Source: Calendula officinalis
Taxonomy: Eukaryota; Streptophyta; Magnoliopsida; Asterales; Asteraceae
Assembly: GCA_963853835.1 (NCBI GenBank)
Contig: OY970835.1
Coordinates: 10,159,501 to 10,223,500, forward strand
Direction of reading: 5' to 3'
DNA: 64,000 nucleotides
Below are positions 1-11,103 of this stretch, in pieces (position 1 is the stretch's first letter; each line of letters opens with the position of its first letter). The notes under the pieces are model-generated. The model was not told the origin of the DNA and made no database searches. It saw only the letters and a list, made by a program, of their open reading frames with translations. The position numbers and the translations under genes were made by a program.

Positions 1-640
1 TATTTTGTTTGGAAGAGAGAACCACAACTTTCATTGAGCACCCGCATAAAAGACTTTCAGCCAACATATCCAGATCAGTTGACCTTAGTATGATAGGTTT
101 AAAGGACCTCGCGAGCTTACTTGTCGGGAACCCAAGGTCGGCTAATTGTTCCCCCTAAGTATTTAATTAGCTATTTATTCAAGAATCGGTTCGAACCTCA
201 GCTTACATTGTGAACCCGCGTAAAAGACTTTCAGCCAACATATCCAGATAAGTTGACCTTAGTATGCCAGGTTTGAAGGACCCCTCGGGCGTACTTGTCG
301 GGAGCACAAGGCCGGTTGAATATTTTCACCGATTCTCAAATTTTTCATGTATATTATTTAGCAATTTATTCACATAAACTAAAAGCTCTTAATCTAACCT
401 AATGTCATCAGGAGTTAGCTTTGCTAAACTTAATTTTCTAAAAGTCAATACCTATAGATTTACAAGAATTTCAAATTTTCCAAGTTAGAAAGTGATTTAA
501 TTAACGAGTTAAAGAGATAATTAGATCGGCAAAAAGCCACAAAAATGGACACTGAAAAGCTAAGAGAAATTTTAACTTTTAAAGCAAACTTTATTGTCTA
601 AAAATTGTTTTCTAAGGTTGAGATGTGTCTAAAAAAGTTT
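1..640 (-). repeat. Distal 3' part of Athila remnant, with a direct repeat
   Basis: This stretch lies downstream of the accessory ORF on the minus strand and continues past the window start. Positions 40-142 and 214-317 are two diverged direct copies, offset by 174 bp, sharing the core AAAAGACTTTCAGCCAAC and a TTGTCGGGA block. Positions 360-640 resemble, in inverse orientation, the 3' untranslated part of the second Athila copy around 29,690-29,930. No coding region is seen. The 3' LTR is not visible and presumably lies outside the window. Confidence 0.6.
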
Positions 641-1076
641 CTGATTGAATTGGTTTATTTGTTTTTTTTAGATGATTTACTATGAATACTAACAAGTGGT
701 GGATACCATACCCCATGCCCACACTTAAAACCTTGTATTGCCCTCAATGCAATAAAAATAAAGAATTATAAGCTAAAAAGAAAAAGGCAAAAGGGAACAA
801 TACTCCCTGAAGGTATTTTGATTTTTATGTGTTCCAAGAATTGTTATCATCCAAATGCACGATCCATTTTCGAGCATTTCCATCCAGTTCCTCAGCTCAC
901 CATATTCTATTAAATCATAACTAGAACAATACTAAAATAAAAACTGGTAAAATAGTTTAAACATCTAATAATTAAAAAAAAACGAAAATAAAATTGTAGC
1001 TAAAAAAAATAAAAAGTAATAGTAATGTATAGTACAACCAAATCGAATCATCAGTTTTGAAACCCAAAGAAACTGA

Positions 1077-3299
1077 TCAATGATCACGCCCATCACGAGG
1101 GGATGTCGGATCATATTGTTGGAACCAGTCTTCATAACTCGGGTAGTTTGGCGGAGCAGGCAAGTTCGGGCCCCAATAAGGTAACGGGTTCCGGGCCTCG
1201 AGTGGTGGTGCGAGGGCTTGCTAGTCGAGGGAGTTTGAGCCCTTTCTCCTTGATAGTAATTTCGTTGGAGCTGTAAGGTCATACTATCCATATGATGCCT
1301 CATCCCGCTGAAGTCTGTCCTCAATCCAGCCATATCAACCTGCAAGGCATGAACATCAGCGTATAAATTTTGGTACGGGTCAAATGTGGAAGGAACCGAT
1401 CCGGAGCCATATGCTCCGGGATGTCCATGACCATGCTCCATAAGTGGTGGCTCCATCTCCCCCATTGCCACGTCCTCCGGTATTTGTGGTTGTTGCCTTT
1501 TCCCTCTTGGTTGCCTCGGTTGTGCACCTCTTGCTTGCCTCGGTTGTGCACCTCTTCCCCCAGCTTCAGTTGACGGGTTCTCGTCCCATGCGTACCGTCC
1601 TTCTTCCACCCCGGCTATCGGATCTCTAATTACTCCCATTCCTATCAGTTGATTGATATCTAAAAATCCCATCTCTTGCTTCGTTAATGTTATTTTTACC
1701 CGCGGTGTCAGATTGACCGCTGCTTTGGCCAGGCGTGTGATGTATTGGCCTCCTGTGAAGCCACTTTTACCCTTATGTCCCTGCGCCGGACCATTCAGAA
1801 ATGAAGCGAGGATGAGTGGAATGTTAGTAATTCGGTCCCTGTTGACCAGTTGATATAATAGCCAAAGGCTATACATGTTTATCTTTTCGGCCCCCTCTTT
1901 CCGTTGGCGAATAGTGTTTGAGATCATCCGATACAAATATCTGTGTTCACTATTTCGGATATGTCTACTCTTGTATGATCTCGGGTCGAATATTCCGACC
2001 CCAATGGTTTCCCAAATTCTGTCAACATTCCGGGCTTCCTGGTATTCTCCCCGGTGTAGATAAGGAAGGAAATGGGGGCTATTTGTTTGAGCCGCGGTGT
2101 AGAGGCCCAGATTAATAGCAAACTGTATCAATGAACAGTTAACCCAGTGATTGGCTACCCGATAAGTGATGGTGATGGCATTGGGTTCGTTATGAGCTTT
2201 CGTGACGTCCAGGTGAAGGGTTGTAAAAAATTCAAGGACAAACTCAGAATACACCGGTTCCCGCATTGTTAATGCAACCTCCCAAGCGTTGCATGTGAAA
2301 ACCACGTTGTTGTTATTCCCGCGAACTTCGCGGATTAAGTACGAGTGGATGGCATCTGCCTTGCCCAATGATAGGAGTAGGTCCCATTCTGGAGTTCGAC
2401 CTACGTTTATATTTTTATGCATTATTTCATTCCGCCTTTCTTCGAGGCGTAATCGAGTGCTTTCGGTTCGAATATTTGTAAATTCTTCGAATGCATGATG
2501 CTCAGAATTTTTCAGTATCAATAGGAACCCATCCCTGTGTAATTGCTTTTCATCATCCGAAGAGGATGATGATAGTGGTGTAGTCGGCCTCGGAGGATGA
2601 GATGAGGATGCTTTTGAGGAAGTCCTTGTCTTTCTCTATTTATCACAAGAAAAAAAAAATTATAAATCATTAGACGTGTTATTGAACAGAAAAATTTCAA
2701 AATAAATAAGGAATTGATAAAAATTTTCCAATTTAAATCCCAATTTCCCGTACCCACACTTAGTTGTTAAACTAAGTGTGACATTATGTAAAAGTTTACC
2801 AATTTTCCTTACCCTCACTTAGTTGTTAAACTAAGTGTGACATTATTCAACACTTATAATGATTGTTTTACCCATTAAAATCTGAATTTATAAAGACCAG
2901 TGATAAATTTATCAAAAATTTGAACCCAATTTTTATCAAATATTAGCCACAATGTGAAAACTTAACAAGTATATCTATTATTTATATTAAATTGAACTCA
3001 TTAACACAATGTAGATAATCTAACAAGCAAACCATAAGTAATTTTCGGGTTTTTGACAAGAACATGCCCTAATTCATAGGTTTTCTTCCTAAAAAGCAAA
3101 ATTAAGCCCTAGAAATTCGAATTTTATACTAGGGTTGTGTAACAATTCGACTAACTAACAATCTATGGCTTAAATCTACAACTAATCAAAACCCCCAAAT
3201 TTTCGGCCCTAATTAAGAACACCCACAAAAATCTAAGATTTGAACCCTAAAAGATGAATCAATGGAAGAAAAGAAGGGTATACCAACCTTAGATGCCAT
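1077..3299 (-). pseudogene. Athila accessory (env-position) ORF, two exons, frameshifted near its end
   Basis: Accessory protein of an Athila-lineage Ty3/Gypsy element, of the kind annotated as Arabidopsis retrotransposon ORF1 C-terminal domain (PF03078-like); its function is unknown. The start codon is in a 12-nt exon (3288-3299, ATG GCA TCT AAG = MASK) ending at a GT donor. Exon 2 starts at 2635 after an in-frame AG, so the intron is 652 nt. The protein has a Ser-rich N terminus, a globular middle (motifs HRGEYQEA, TNIPLILASFLNGPAQG, QEMGFLDINQ), a basic Arg/Gln/Pro region and a conserved tail with YWGPNLPAPPNYP. A frameshift near 1205 takes the open frame off the tail; the ancestral stop is at 1077-1079. 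The start and splice pattern are supported by the second copy at 27,197-29,318. The family call is from memory of the sequence pattern. Confidence 0.75.
2755..2837. repeat. Duplicated perfect hairpin in the accessory-ORF intron
   Basis: Two hairpins 60 bp apart: 2755-2780 has arms CACACTTAGTT / AACTAAGTGTG around a 4-nt loop, and 2816-2837 repeats it with 9-bp arms. Both lie within the accessory-ORF intron, about 120-200 nt upstream of its acceptor on the minus strand. The same hairpin occurs once at 27,680-27,705 in the intron of the other Athila copy, with a different loop. Confidence 0.8.
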
Positions 3300-3715
3300 G
3301 GAGATGAAGATTTGTGGAAGAAAACTGAAGATTTGGCCGGAAATTGGGGTTTGGGGAGCTGGTTCGTCGGAAAATCATGGAGGGTTAGGGTTTGTGTCGC
3401 TACTTAAAGTCCCGCGTTAATTCGCGTCGCTATCTCCTAGATAGCGGCGCAATATGCTCTTTTTGATGGCAAACAGCGACTCGATTTCGCGTTTCAACAG
3501 AAAATAGCGATATAGATAGCGGCGCTATCTCTGAATTTTCTGCAGATTTTCATTTCTTGTGTCGTTTTGGCTCGTTTTTGTCACTTTTTCTTCTATAGCC
3601 TGAAAAATACAATGGGAACTATATTTGAGTGATAACATCATGTTTTAATCAATAAACACATACAAAAATAGGTATATTTGCATATAAATATATGTATAAA
3701 TATGCCAATATCAGT
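3300..3715 (-). mobile_element. Athila LTR start fused to accessory-ORF leader (internal deletion product)
   Basis: Read on the minus strand this begins with TGATATTGGCATATTTATAC at 3715, matching the 5' LTR start at 19,771. It runs through the palindromic array (AGATAGCGGCGCTATCT at 3514-3530), then near 3400 switches to the leader that in the other Athila copy precedes the accessory ORF (AAACCCTAACCC, then CCGGCCAAATCTTC). PBS, gag and pol are absent. This fits a deletion between the array in the LTR and the similar array upstream of the accessory ORF. Confidence 0.65.
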
Positions 3716-4716
3716 GACAAAGCACGAGAAAGCACGCACTGAAAATCAACACGTGTTTATTCCTTTTGCATTTGATACTTTCGGTTTCCTTGCACCTGAA
3801 GCGGTGGAGCTTCTCAATTGAGTCCAACGTGTTATGCATAGAAATGTTATGACACCTAGATCCACAAATGTTGTTTTTAAAAGAATTAGTTTTGCAATTC
3901 AAAAAGGGATAGCGGCGCAGCTTGTTGCCCGGTTACCTTCTTTATTTATGTAAAAAGATGATCTTTAAGTCTTTAAACATGATTTTAGATTGTGAATTAA
4001 AACAAGAAACACAAAAGACATCAACACGGTTCATATGTCGCTGGGTTCACCCCTAAATGATTTTTCTACAATTTGCTATGATTTTTACAAAACAATGCAA
4101 AATTATAACTTTCAAACAAGAAAATTGCTAATTCTTACAATTAACCAAACATTTTAGCTATATAACTTGATATCCAACAAAACTTAATCATAATATCATA
4201 ATATTAGAAGATTTTTAACAGAATTATAACCCTAATTTCATGGGTTCTTGAAATCAAATGGAAAACCTAGTCAAGAATGAAGTTGTACCTTTGAAATCAT
4301 CAATAATCTTGTAAGATTTCACCAATTTGTTGTCAAATCATCCATGCATGGTGTTCTTGAAATCTCCAGCTGTCTAGAGAAGAATTTTGGGGAAGAAAAT
4401 GAGTAATTTTTGGGTTTAAAGGGGTTAAATTCCGAGTTGGGTAGGGTTTGACCCGTTTGGTACCCATTTTGACCACTAAACACTTAAACCTCATAAATTT
4501 TCGCTCGGACCTCTGTTTTCGACTACGTGATCGTAATGAAATTCTCTATAATTGTTAGTAAAAAAAAATATATTAGAAAACATTCATAAAAATGGCGTTT
4601 TTATTTATATGGTATATATACAAGATTTTAACTCTTATTTTAAGCATCTAAACATTACCATTTATTTAGATATCATTTATAGGTATTTTAACTTGTTATA
4701 AAAATGTGTATGTTAC
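3716..4716. other. No gene recognised; AT-rich repeat-like DNA
   Basis: No supported coding region. Position 3,909 onward has one GATAGCGGCGC motif. Positions 4,200-4,560 look like an untranslated LTR/leader of a Gypsy element (near-ATG-free, with CCTAATTTCATGG and GGGTTTGACCCG stretches). A short minus-strand open frame at 3,711-3,902 has no recognisable domain. Confidence 0.4.
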
Positions 4717-5157
4717 AGGTCAACCTTTATTCCAACTCGAGACACTACGTGACCAAGAAATTGAACTTACCGTAACCAAAACTCGCACTTGGAGAACATA
4801 AAATACAACTTTTCATGCTTGAATACTTCCACAGTCTGCCGAAAATGACTTTCGTGTTCTTCTTCGATTTTAGAATAAATAAGGATATCATCAATAAACA
4901 CTATAAGTAATTTGTCCAGAAACGGCATACAAACTCTATTTATTAGATTGATAAAAATAGCCGGAGCATTCGTCAAACCAAATGGCATCACTAAGAAGTC
5001 GTAATGCCCATAACGCATACGAAAAGCCGTACATTCTTTAATCCGAACTTGATCTCAAATCAAACTTGGAAAAATAACCGGCCCCTTGAAGTTGATCAAA
5101 CAAATCATCTATTATTGGTAACGGATACCGTTTCTTAATCAACATCTTGTTGAGCTG
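4717..5157 (-). pseudogene. Ty3/Gypsy reverse transcriptase fragment
   Basis: The minus strand encodes RT blocks in order: KKRYPLPIIDDLFDQLQGAG, YFSKFDLRS, then after a small internal deletion that shifts the frame YGHYDFLVMPFGLTNAP, the catalytic block VFIDDILIYSK (about 4,880-4,912), KCEFWLR, and after a stop VQFLGHVVS. The blocks closely resemble the chromovirus RT at 60,542-60,050. It abuts an LTR-like sequence at 5,158, so the rest of the element is missing. It is not functional. Confidence 0.9.
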
Positions 5158-5560
5158 TCACACCCCGCTAAAAATTTGTTTTACGTCATTTAAATGTTTT
5201 GCGGAAGAATGGAGGTGTAACGTTCATGATGACATAGCAAAAATTAAATAAACAAACAACCACGCGAATAACAAATAAAAATAGTTTTACTTCCTAAAAA
5301 TGGAAAGTTTCCATTAATAGCAGTTTCATAAAATAGAAATTGTTTGAACATGAAATGATTGTTCGTAAACTTAAATGTTTCGTTCATGACTCACGACAAT
5401 CCACTAGCTCATATCCTCCAGTCTCACTGAGCTCCTAATTACCTGAAAAAATATAAAGTAAAAGGGTCAACAAATAATGTTGAGTGAATCCATAGCGTTT
5501 GAGTGTTTATGTTGAAATTGTTTTGTTTGCTAACCAAAATGATTGTTAATGAAATGATTT
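5158..5560. repeat. Gypsy LTR fragment (TGTCACACCCCGC type)
   Basis: Starts TGTCACACCCCGCTAAAA and is homologous over about 350 bp to 43,812-44,170, including the blocks GCGGAAGAATGG, CCTGAAAAA and GTGAATCC. The TGTNACACC terminus is typical of chromovirus-type LTR ends, which read alike from either side, so orientation is uncertain. No TSD could be assigned. Confidence 0.55.
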
Positions 5561-6334
5561 TATGACTGAAAAAGTATAAGTTCAACACTGTCATAGTTTG
5601 TAAAATGAGTATGAAAATGAAATGTAATTGTAGAGAATCTACAATTACTAGTTTTAGAAATGTAAAATGTGTTGAATAAGTTTGTTAAGTATGACATCGC
5701 ATGACTGTTATCCCCAACAGGTAGCTAGTCTATTGAGTTAATATACCAACCCCTAAGTCCACAATCAAGACTTCAACTCCAGTATGTTATCTCTACTATC
5801 AATAATGCATTTAGGACATTTCCTTAAATAGCTGGCTGAAAACTCAGCCAAAAACATTCGTTTATTATCTTTAAAAATGCTTTCAAAAATAATACACACC
5901 CGACTAGACTCAAACACGAGACCTACAGGTCAATAGCACACCTCGCTTACCAACTGAACTAGAAGGAAAGATATACATTTTTGCCTAATTAAAAAACTTA
6001 ACCTAACTACCGTGTCCTTACCTGCCTAAAAACGCCTCCTCGATTCCCATTGCATCGGTTTACGTACATCGATTCCTTCAAGACGCCTCCTCGATTCCCG
6101 TTTTACCGTTCCTTCACTGTGTACCTGCATCGGTACCTTCAACCCTCTCCCCCATTGATTCAATTCTCCCTTAACCCTAGACACCTCCTCAATTCTACTA
6201 CCTCCATTCCTTTAAACCCTAATTGTGTGTCTCTGTATGTCTAAATTTACCTAAATCTAAACATGTGTCTACCAGGGTCCGTCATAGTCACACACATCGG
6301 TCATGTATTTATCGCTTTCAAATTGAGATTATGA
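5561..6334. other. Non-coding DNA with a tRNA-related (SINE-like) patch
   Basis: No gene seen. On the minus strand 5,965-5,890 has a pol III A-box-like stretch (TAGTTCAGTTGGTAAGCGAG) and a weak B-box (TGTTTGAGTC), as in tRNA-derived SINEs, but no cloverleaf. Around 6,030-6,100 the phrase ACGCCTCCTCGATTCCC is directly repeated 48 bp apart. The junction to Sirevirus pol is near 6,335. Confidence 0.35.
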
Positions 6335-6847
6335 TGAAATTCTAATATGGGTCTTTGGTATCTCATAGATTCTAATTTTGCTCTTGAAGGGTACACAGAT
6401 GCAGATTATGCAGGTTGCAGATTGGATAGAAAGATTACAAGTGGAGGATGCCAATTCCTTGGTGGAAGATTAGTTGGTTGGTCATCCAAGAAACAAAATT
6501 CAGTAGCAACTTCAACTGCAGAAGCTGAATATGTAGCTGCAGGAAGTTGTTGTACTCAACTCTTATGGATGCAGTACCAACTCATGAACTATGGATTTGA
6601 TTTTAAAAACACACCAATCCATTGTGACAACAAGAGTGCTATTGCTATCACTGAAAATCCAGTCCATCACTCAAGAACAAAGCACACTGATATCAGACAC
6701 CACTTTATCCGAGATAATGTGGAAATGGGTAAGGTTTAGGTAGATTATGTCCCAACAGAGGACCAATTGGCTGATGTGTTTACTAAACCTCTTTCAGAAG
6801 AGAGGTTTATGTACTTACTAGGACAATTGGGCATGCTTAACCCTTGA
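6335..6847 (+). pseudogene. Sirevirus (Ty1/Copia) pol C terminus: RNase H tail
   Basis: Encodes the end of a Copia polyprotein: GLWY, the RNase H block YTDADYAGCRLDRKITSGG, GRLVGWSSKKQNSVATSTAE AEY, the acidic HCDNKSAIAI block, and the C-terminal VDYVPTEDQLADVFTKPL ending at a TGA at 6845-6847. A TAG at 6737-6739 interrupts it in frame. Everything upstream (gag, protease, integrase, RT) is missing. Assignment to Sirevirus/Maximus rests on these motifs and on the env-like ORF that follows. Confidence 0.85.
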
Positions 6848-7189
6848 AATTGTTTTTTTTCCTAAAATTCTTTCCTATACTGATTTTTCAGTATTGACCC
6901 AATACTGATCATTTCAGGATAGCTCGTCTGGTATGTTATTGTTAATTTTAGTAAATTTTTTATTAATTTATAGATTAAATTAAATGTTTTTATCATTTTT
7001 AATTTTTTTTTAATTTAATTTTTTTTCACACATAATCAGTATTGGAAGTCCTGGAGTTATAAAACTGATTACCAAACCTCATACTCCCCAACGGTAACTT
7101 TCCTTTCTAAAAAGTTACTGTTGGAACAGGATAAGACTGTCATTTCACCGATTTTACTTCCCAATACTGTAATAATTGTCAATTAAGAG

Positions 7190-7320
7190 TATAAATAACC
7201 ACTTTCTTCAAATTTCACTTATTTTCTCTATTATTTACTCTCTTCCTCTCAAAACCTCTCTGCGATTAACGATTTTCTCCTCTCTTTGCAAGAATTGTTT
7301 TAATTCGTAATCACAGATAG
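7190..7320 (+). promoter_or_regulatory. Putative internal promoter of the Sirevirus env-like ORF
   Basis: TATAAATA at 7190-7197 is followed by a CT-rich untranslated-leader-like stretch (TCTCTATTATTTACTCTCTTCC and similar) leading to the ATG at 7321. The 343-bp gap between the pol stop and TATA is non-coding, with CAGTATTG motifs repeated near 6,888 and 7,038. A separate transcript for the env-like ORF is inferred only. Confidence 0.45.
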
Positions 7321-9682
7321 ATGGCAAATTTTCAATTCATTGCTCCAGACTTGGTCGCACTAGCACATGATTTCCAAAGGGATGAACTCCCAAAATTTAC
7401 GAGGAACAACATCACTGCTAATTTCGAGAATCCTCAAGGTTGGGTATGCCCTCAATTCTGACAGATGGTTACCTATCTCAGGCATTGCCTAATCTCTAAT
7501 GCTTTTCAAGCCTCACCAAGAGCAATTTATCCTGCAATGTTGTGTGAATTTTGGTACTCTGCAGTAATGGATTCACATGATATGATTGCGGGATGGGTAA
7601 TAAGAGATCAACGACGTGCATTCGTGTCAACTGCAATCATTAGACGAGATCTTCAACTTCCTGCACATGTCCAGTATGACGAATTTATTGATAGTGATAG
7701 TGCACACTCAGTGTTGCCACTCCTTGGCAGACAACGCACAACATGAACAATCAAGAGGCATGAATTTTGTCCCATGTGGGGAATTATGATCTCTACGTTA
7801 GCCTCACAAATTCAGGCATGACAAAGGAATCCTAATGTTCCTTTTTGCAGTTTTTTATCTATTATTTTCCAAAACTCCATGCCTTCAAATATGTATGATA
7901 ATTTTGATGGAGTAAGAGCTGATCTTCCCCCAATCCATGAGAAGATTTTCTTCCATCATCCTAGGGAAGATGAACCCCCACTCAGTGCCATTATGTTGGC
8001 CATTGTTAAGGCTCACATAGATGATGACGATGAAGATGATACTGTTGAAGATGATGATAACGATGATGACAATGGTGATGATAATGTTGATGCCAATGCT
8101 GATGTTGCAATGGAGGATATTCAACCCCCTCCATTACAAGAAGCAGAACCGGATGCTCCTCATACTGCATCAGATTCTGACACTGAAGACCACCCTTTAA
8201 TCATTCAAAGAAGGGTTAGACGACAGTTGAGTCCAGTAATCATGGGTGCACTATCAACAGACTCAGTATTGCATAGTCACCATCCAACACTGACTCCTTC
8301 AGTGTAAGAACAACACCACATGGCATCCCATGCTGATCTTCTAGAACCAGAACAAGAAAACATTGCTCAACCACCCCCACATATGGAACCTCATATTCCA
8401 TTTGATGATGAAATTGAATACGAGCAAAAAAATCTGGAAGAAGCTCTAGAAAGAGGACAACAAGGTCAAGAGGGTGCTGGAGGTTCAAATCAACATTCAA
8501 ATGATCCAGCACCGACCTTTGTTGAAGGAAAAAGGGAATCTGAAAAAGCCTCAGGTATGAATTTCTAATAAAAACCCTAAAACTTCCATATATTTATTAT
8601 TTAAAAAAAACATAGACTAAGTATTGGCCTGTACCAACTCAATACTAATCAAAGTCTCAAACAATTTTTTTAAATATATATCCTCCTAAGGCGAACGTAG
8701 TTAGCCCACTGCTACTATGATATAATCCTACACTGAACACAAAAGATCATTGTCAGTCTAGATTTCTCTTAACACATAAAAAGACAATGGTGGTTGATGT
8801 CATACTGACACCCACTAGTGTTGCTTTTATCATGCCCAATTTATGTTAAGTTGGACTCCATGATTTAAGAAATGACAACAAACCCTAAAGCCACACTATC
8901 CAAATATTTTCCATGGGGTTTAAGCCACATTACTATTATCACTCTAACACCCAGTGACAAACATTAAAATAACAAAGAAGCATATCCGAGGCTTCGTTTC
9001 CTAAATCCAAACCTTTTCAGACAAAGTGACTTATCCTACACTGAGCTACTCAAAAAATCACACTCACTAATACTGAAATTTTTTTTACACATGATATGCA
9101 CAAGTCCACAATATTTCATCATTCACCAGATGAAATACATACTTCACAAACTCTGTTTAAATGATTTTAGAATTAAACAACACAACAATTCTATCTGATA
9201 AGCGAATACATACTAACCAGTTACTATTTTTGTTTCTTTAGCACCATCTGTGCAGGGTACTCATATCCAATAGGCTCCAGTTGAAGAGGTTTCCTTGCAA
9301 ACAATCATGCAACAAATATTGGCCATGTAGAACACGCAGAATACAATATTGGTCAGGATGGAAACAATAAATAGTGAGATTGATTCACTAAAAGAATCAG
9401 TTGCATTACTTCAACACCAACAACAACCTCCACTGACTCCACAATCTCAACACAGTGGAGAGAATGAAGATCAAGGTGGAGATGGTGATACTAAGCCAAG
9501 ACAATCACTCACAAATGAAGATCTAGGGGGTGCTATTGATGCTGCTACTGAACCCATGCCATCTCCTACTCATGATAATACTCAAGGAGATGCATGTGGT
9601 GATACTAAACCTCTTCCTTCCACATCCAATGATAACAATAATGGGGAGAAGAGACAAAGAGAGATGGGGTTGATCAACCTGA
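7321..9682 (+). pseudogene. Sirevirus env-like ORF, two exons, several stops
   Basis: Starts ATG GCA AAT TTT (MANF) and stays in one frame from 7321 to 8554 apart from stops at 7459, 7744 and 8305. Visible features are a conserved N-terminal domain (blocks LRHCLISNAFQASP, MIAGWVIRDQRRAFVST), then an acidic Asp-rich run encoded at about 8,020-8,100 (low complexity, D/E/N), then a Gln/Pro/His-rich part. An intron 8555-9241 (TCAG/GTATGA ... TTTCTTTAG/CACC) restores exactly the frame of the downstream segment, which contains a Gln-rich coiled-coil-like stretch (METINSEIDSLKESVALLQH). At 9683 the ORF is cut by a solo LTR. Sireviruses carry such an ORF after pol; its biochemical role is not known. 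It is clearly decayed here. Confidence 0.7.
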
Positions 9683-10825
9683 TGAAGGATTTATGTGCAC
9701 AGTTAGTCAACCTATGGTGTCACGTCCATGTCTATAGGACACTCAAGGGTCACATCGGTGAGTGCATGTAATACGAGAAAGATATGTAATGATACATGGA
9801 AGAGGGATTATTCATAATAGTCATTTATGAATCAGTTAAGTATTAAGTTAAGTTCGACTTATTACTAGATTAGTTTATCTAACTAATTAATACAAGTATT
9901 TGTACATTTACTAGTTGAGTAAATATACAATGTGTTAATTATAGATTATCCATAATATGATTTAAAGTAATTAAATCATATGGTGTTGGATAATATTATT
10001 GTCTAAATTATATAAGGTTTATTATATAATTAATTATTAAAAGTATAAATACAAAGTATATATATTTCGTGTATATAATATACGGAATATATTAGTGTAT
10101 TAATACTAGACATTTAATAATTAAGTGCAACAATAATAACTAGATAAACTATAAGGGTTGGAAGTGTAAAAGGAAAAGTTTAATTAAGAAATGTTTCTTA
10201 ATTAAATTAGAAGGACTTAAGTGAAAGATCTTCCATTATAAATAGAAGATCTAGGCTTCACTTTATTTCTTCCACCACACAACCCTAGCCACGAAATTCC
10301 CTCCCCCCCCCCCCCCTTTGGAGATTTCAGCCGAGCAACAAGGAAAGAACACATTCATTGTGTTGTTCGTGTTCTTCGATCGTTCTTCGTGTTCTTCAAG
10401 TCTTGAAGAACAAGTTTCATTACAAGAGCTTATCTAGAGGGCTTCTCGTTGTGTTTATCACTGGTGGATCAATCTTGAGCAACCTAAGGTATGAATTGGA
10501 AAAACCCTTTTTCCCTTCTTTCCCTTTGGACGAAATCGAACCAAGAACCTTAGGGTTCTTGGTTAGTCGACGAACACCACAAGTATGTGTGTGTGTTCGA
10601 GTTTTTCGTACAAGGCTTTCTTTCTTGTTAATCTAGTTTAGATTTCCAACATCCCAATCCTTTAGGGTTTAAGGATTAAGTTTAATCTCAGTTCCGCTTT
10701 TAGGGATTAAACTAGCCAGTTGGTTTAACCGACAAGAACAAGTTCATGTTCTTGTCAGTATGGTTCGAACCAAGCTTACTAGGAGGTTGACCCAAGTGGT
10801 CAATGAGTTACAATGAAACCCTTCA
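9683..10825 (+). mobile_element. Solo LTR, gag-only family, copy A
   Basis: 1,143 bp, beginning TGAAGGATTTATGTGCACAG and ending AAACCCTTCA, so its ends form the inverted repeat TGAAGG...CCTTCA. It is flanked by a perfect 5-bp target duplication CCTGA (9678-9682 and 10826-10830). The insertion interrupts the Sirevirus env-like ORF. It has a TATA box inside a hairpin (10226-10252), an AT-rich U3 with a second hairpin, and a run of C at about 10,303-10,317. No internal region remains, so it arose by LTR-LTR recombination. Confidence 0.92.
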
Positions 10826-11103
10826 CCTGAGCCCTCTTCTCAGGGGAGAAAAGAAGAAAACTTAATGAAGATCAACCTCAACAACAACATGCTCAAATTG
10901 AACCTCAACAACCACATGCTGAGCCTACGACTCAGGGGAGTCTTCTGCTTAGCTCAATGGCCATTGCTTAGGTATGAAAGAACAACAAACAAGCATGAGC
11001 AGATACAATTATCAAATGCACAACTTTTACAATTCAGCACTGGATATGGAAGATAAAGAAAGCTCTTCATCATCATCGTCAGAGGATGAAGAGCCCCCAG
11101 AAG
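10826..11103 (+). pseudogene. Continuation of Sirevirus env-like ORF between two insertions
   Basis: Degenerate coding DNA between solo LTR A and element B. It reads Gln/His-rich repeats (CTCAACAACAACATGC-like units) and an acidic Ser/Glu-rich stretch ending SSSEDEEPPE. The reading resumes at 19,311 beyond element B with EEPQDPQDYLVTRTRRPSK. Frameshifts and stops are present. Confidence 0.6.

Noticed and set aside
3711..3902. 63-codon minus-strand frame next to the Athila remnant
   Set aside because: No recognisable domain and no second copy in the window; not enough to call a gene.
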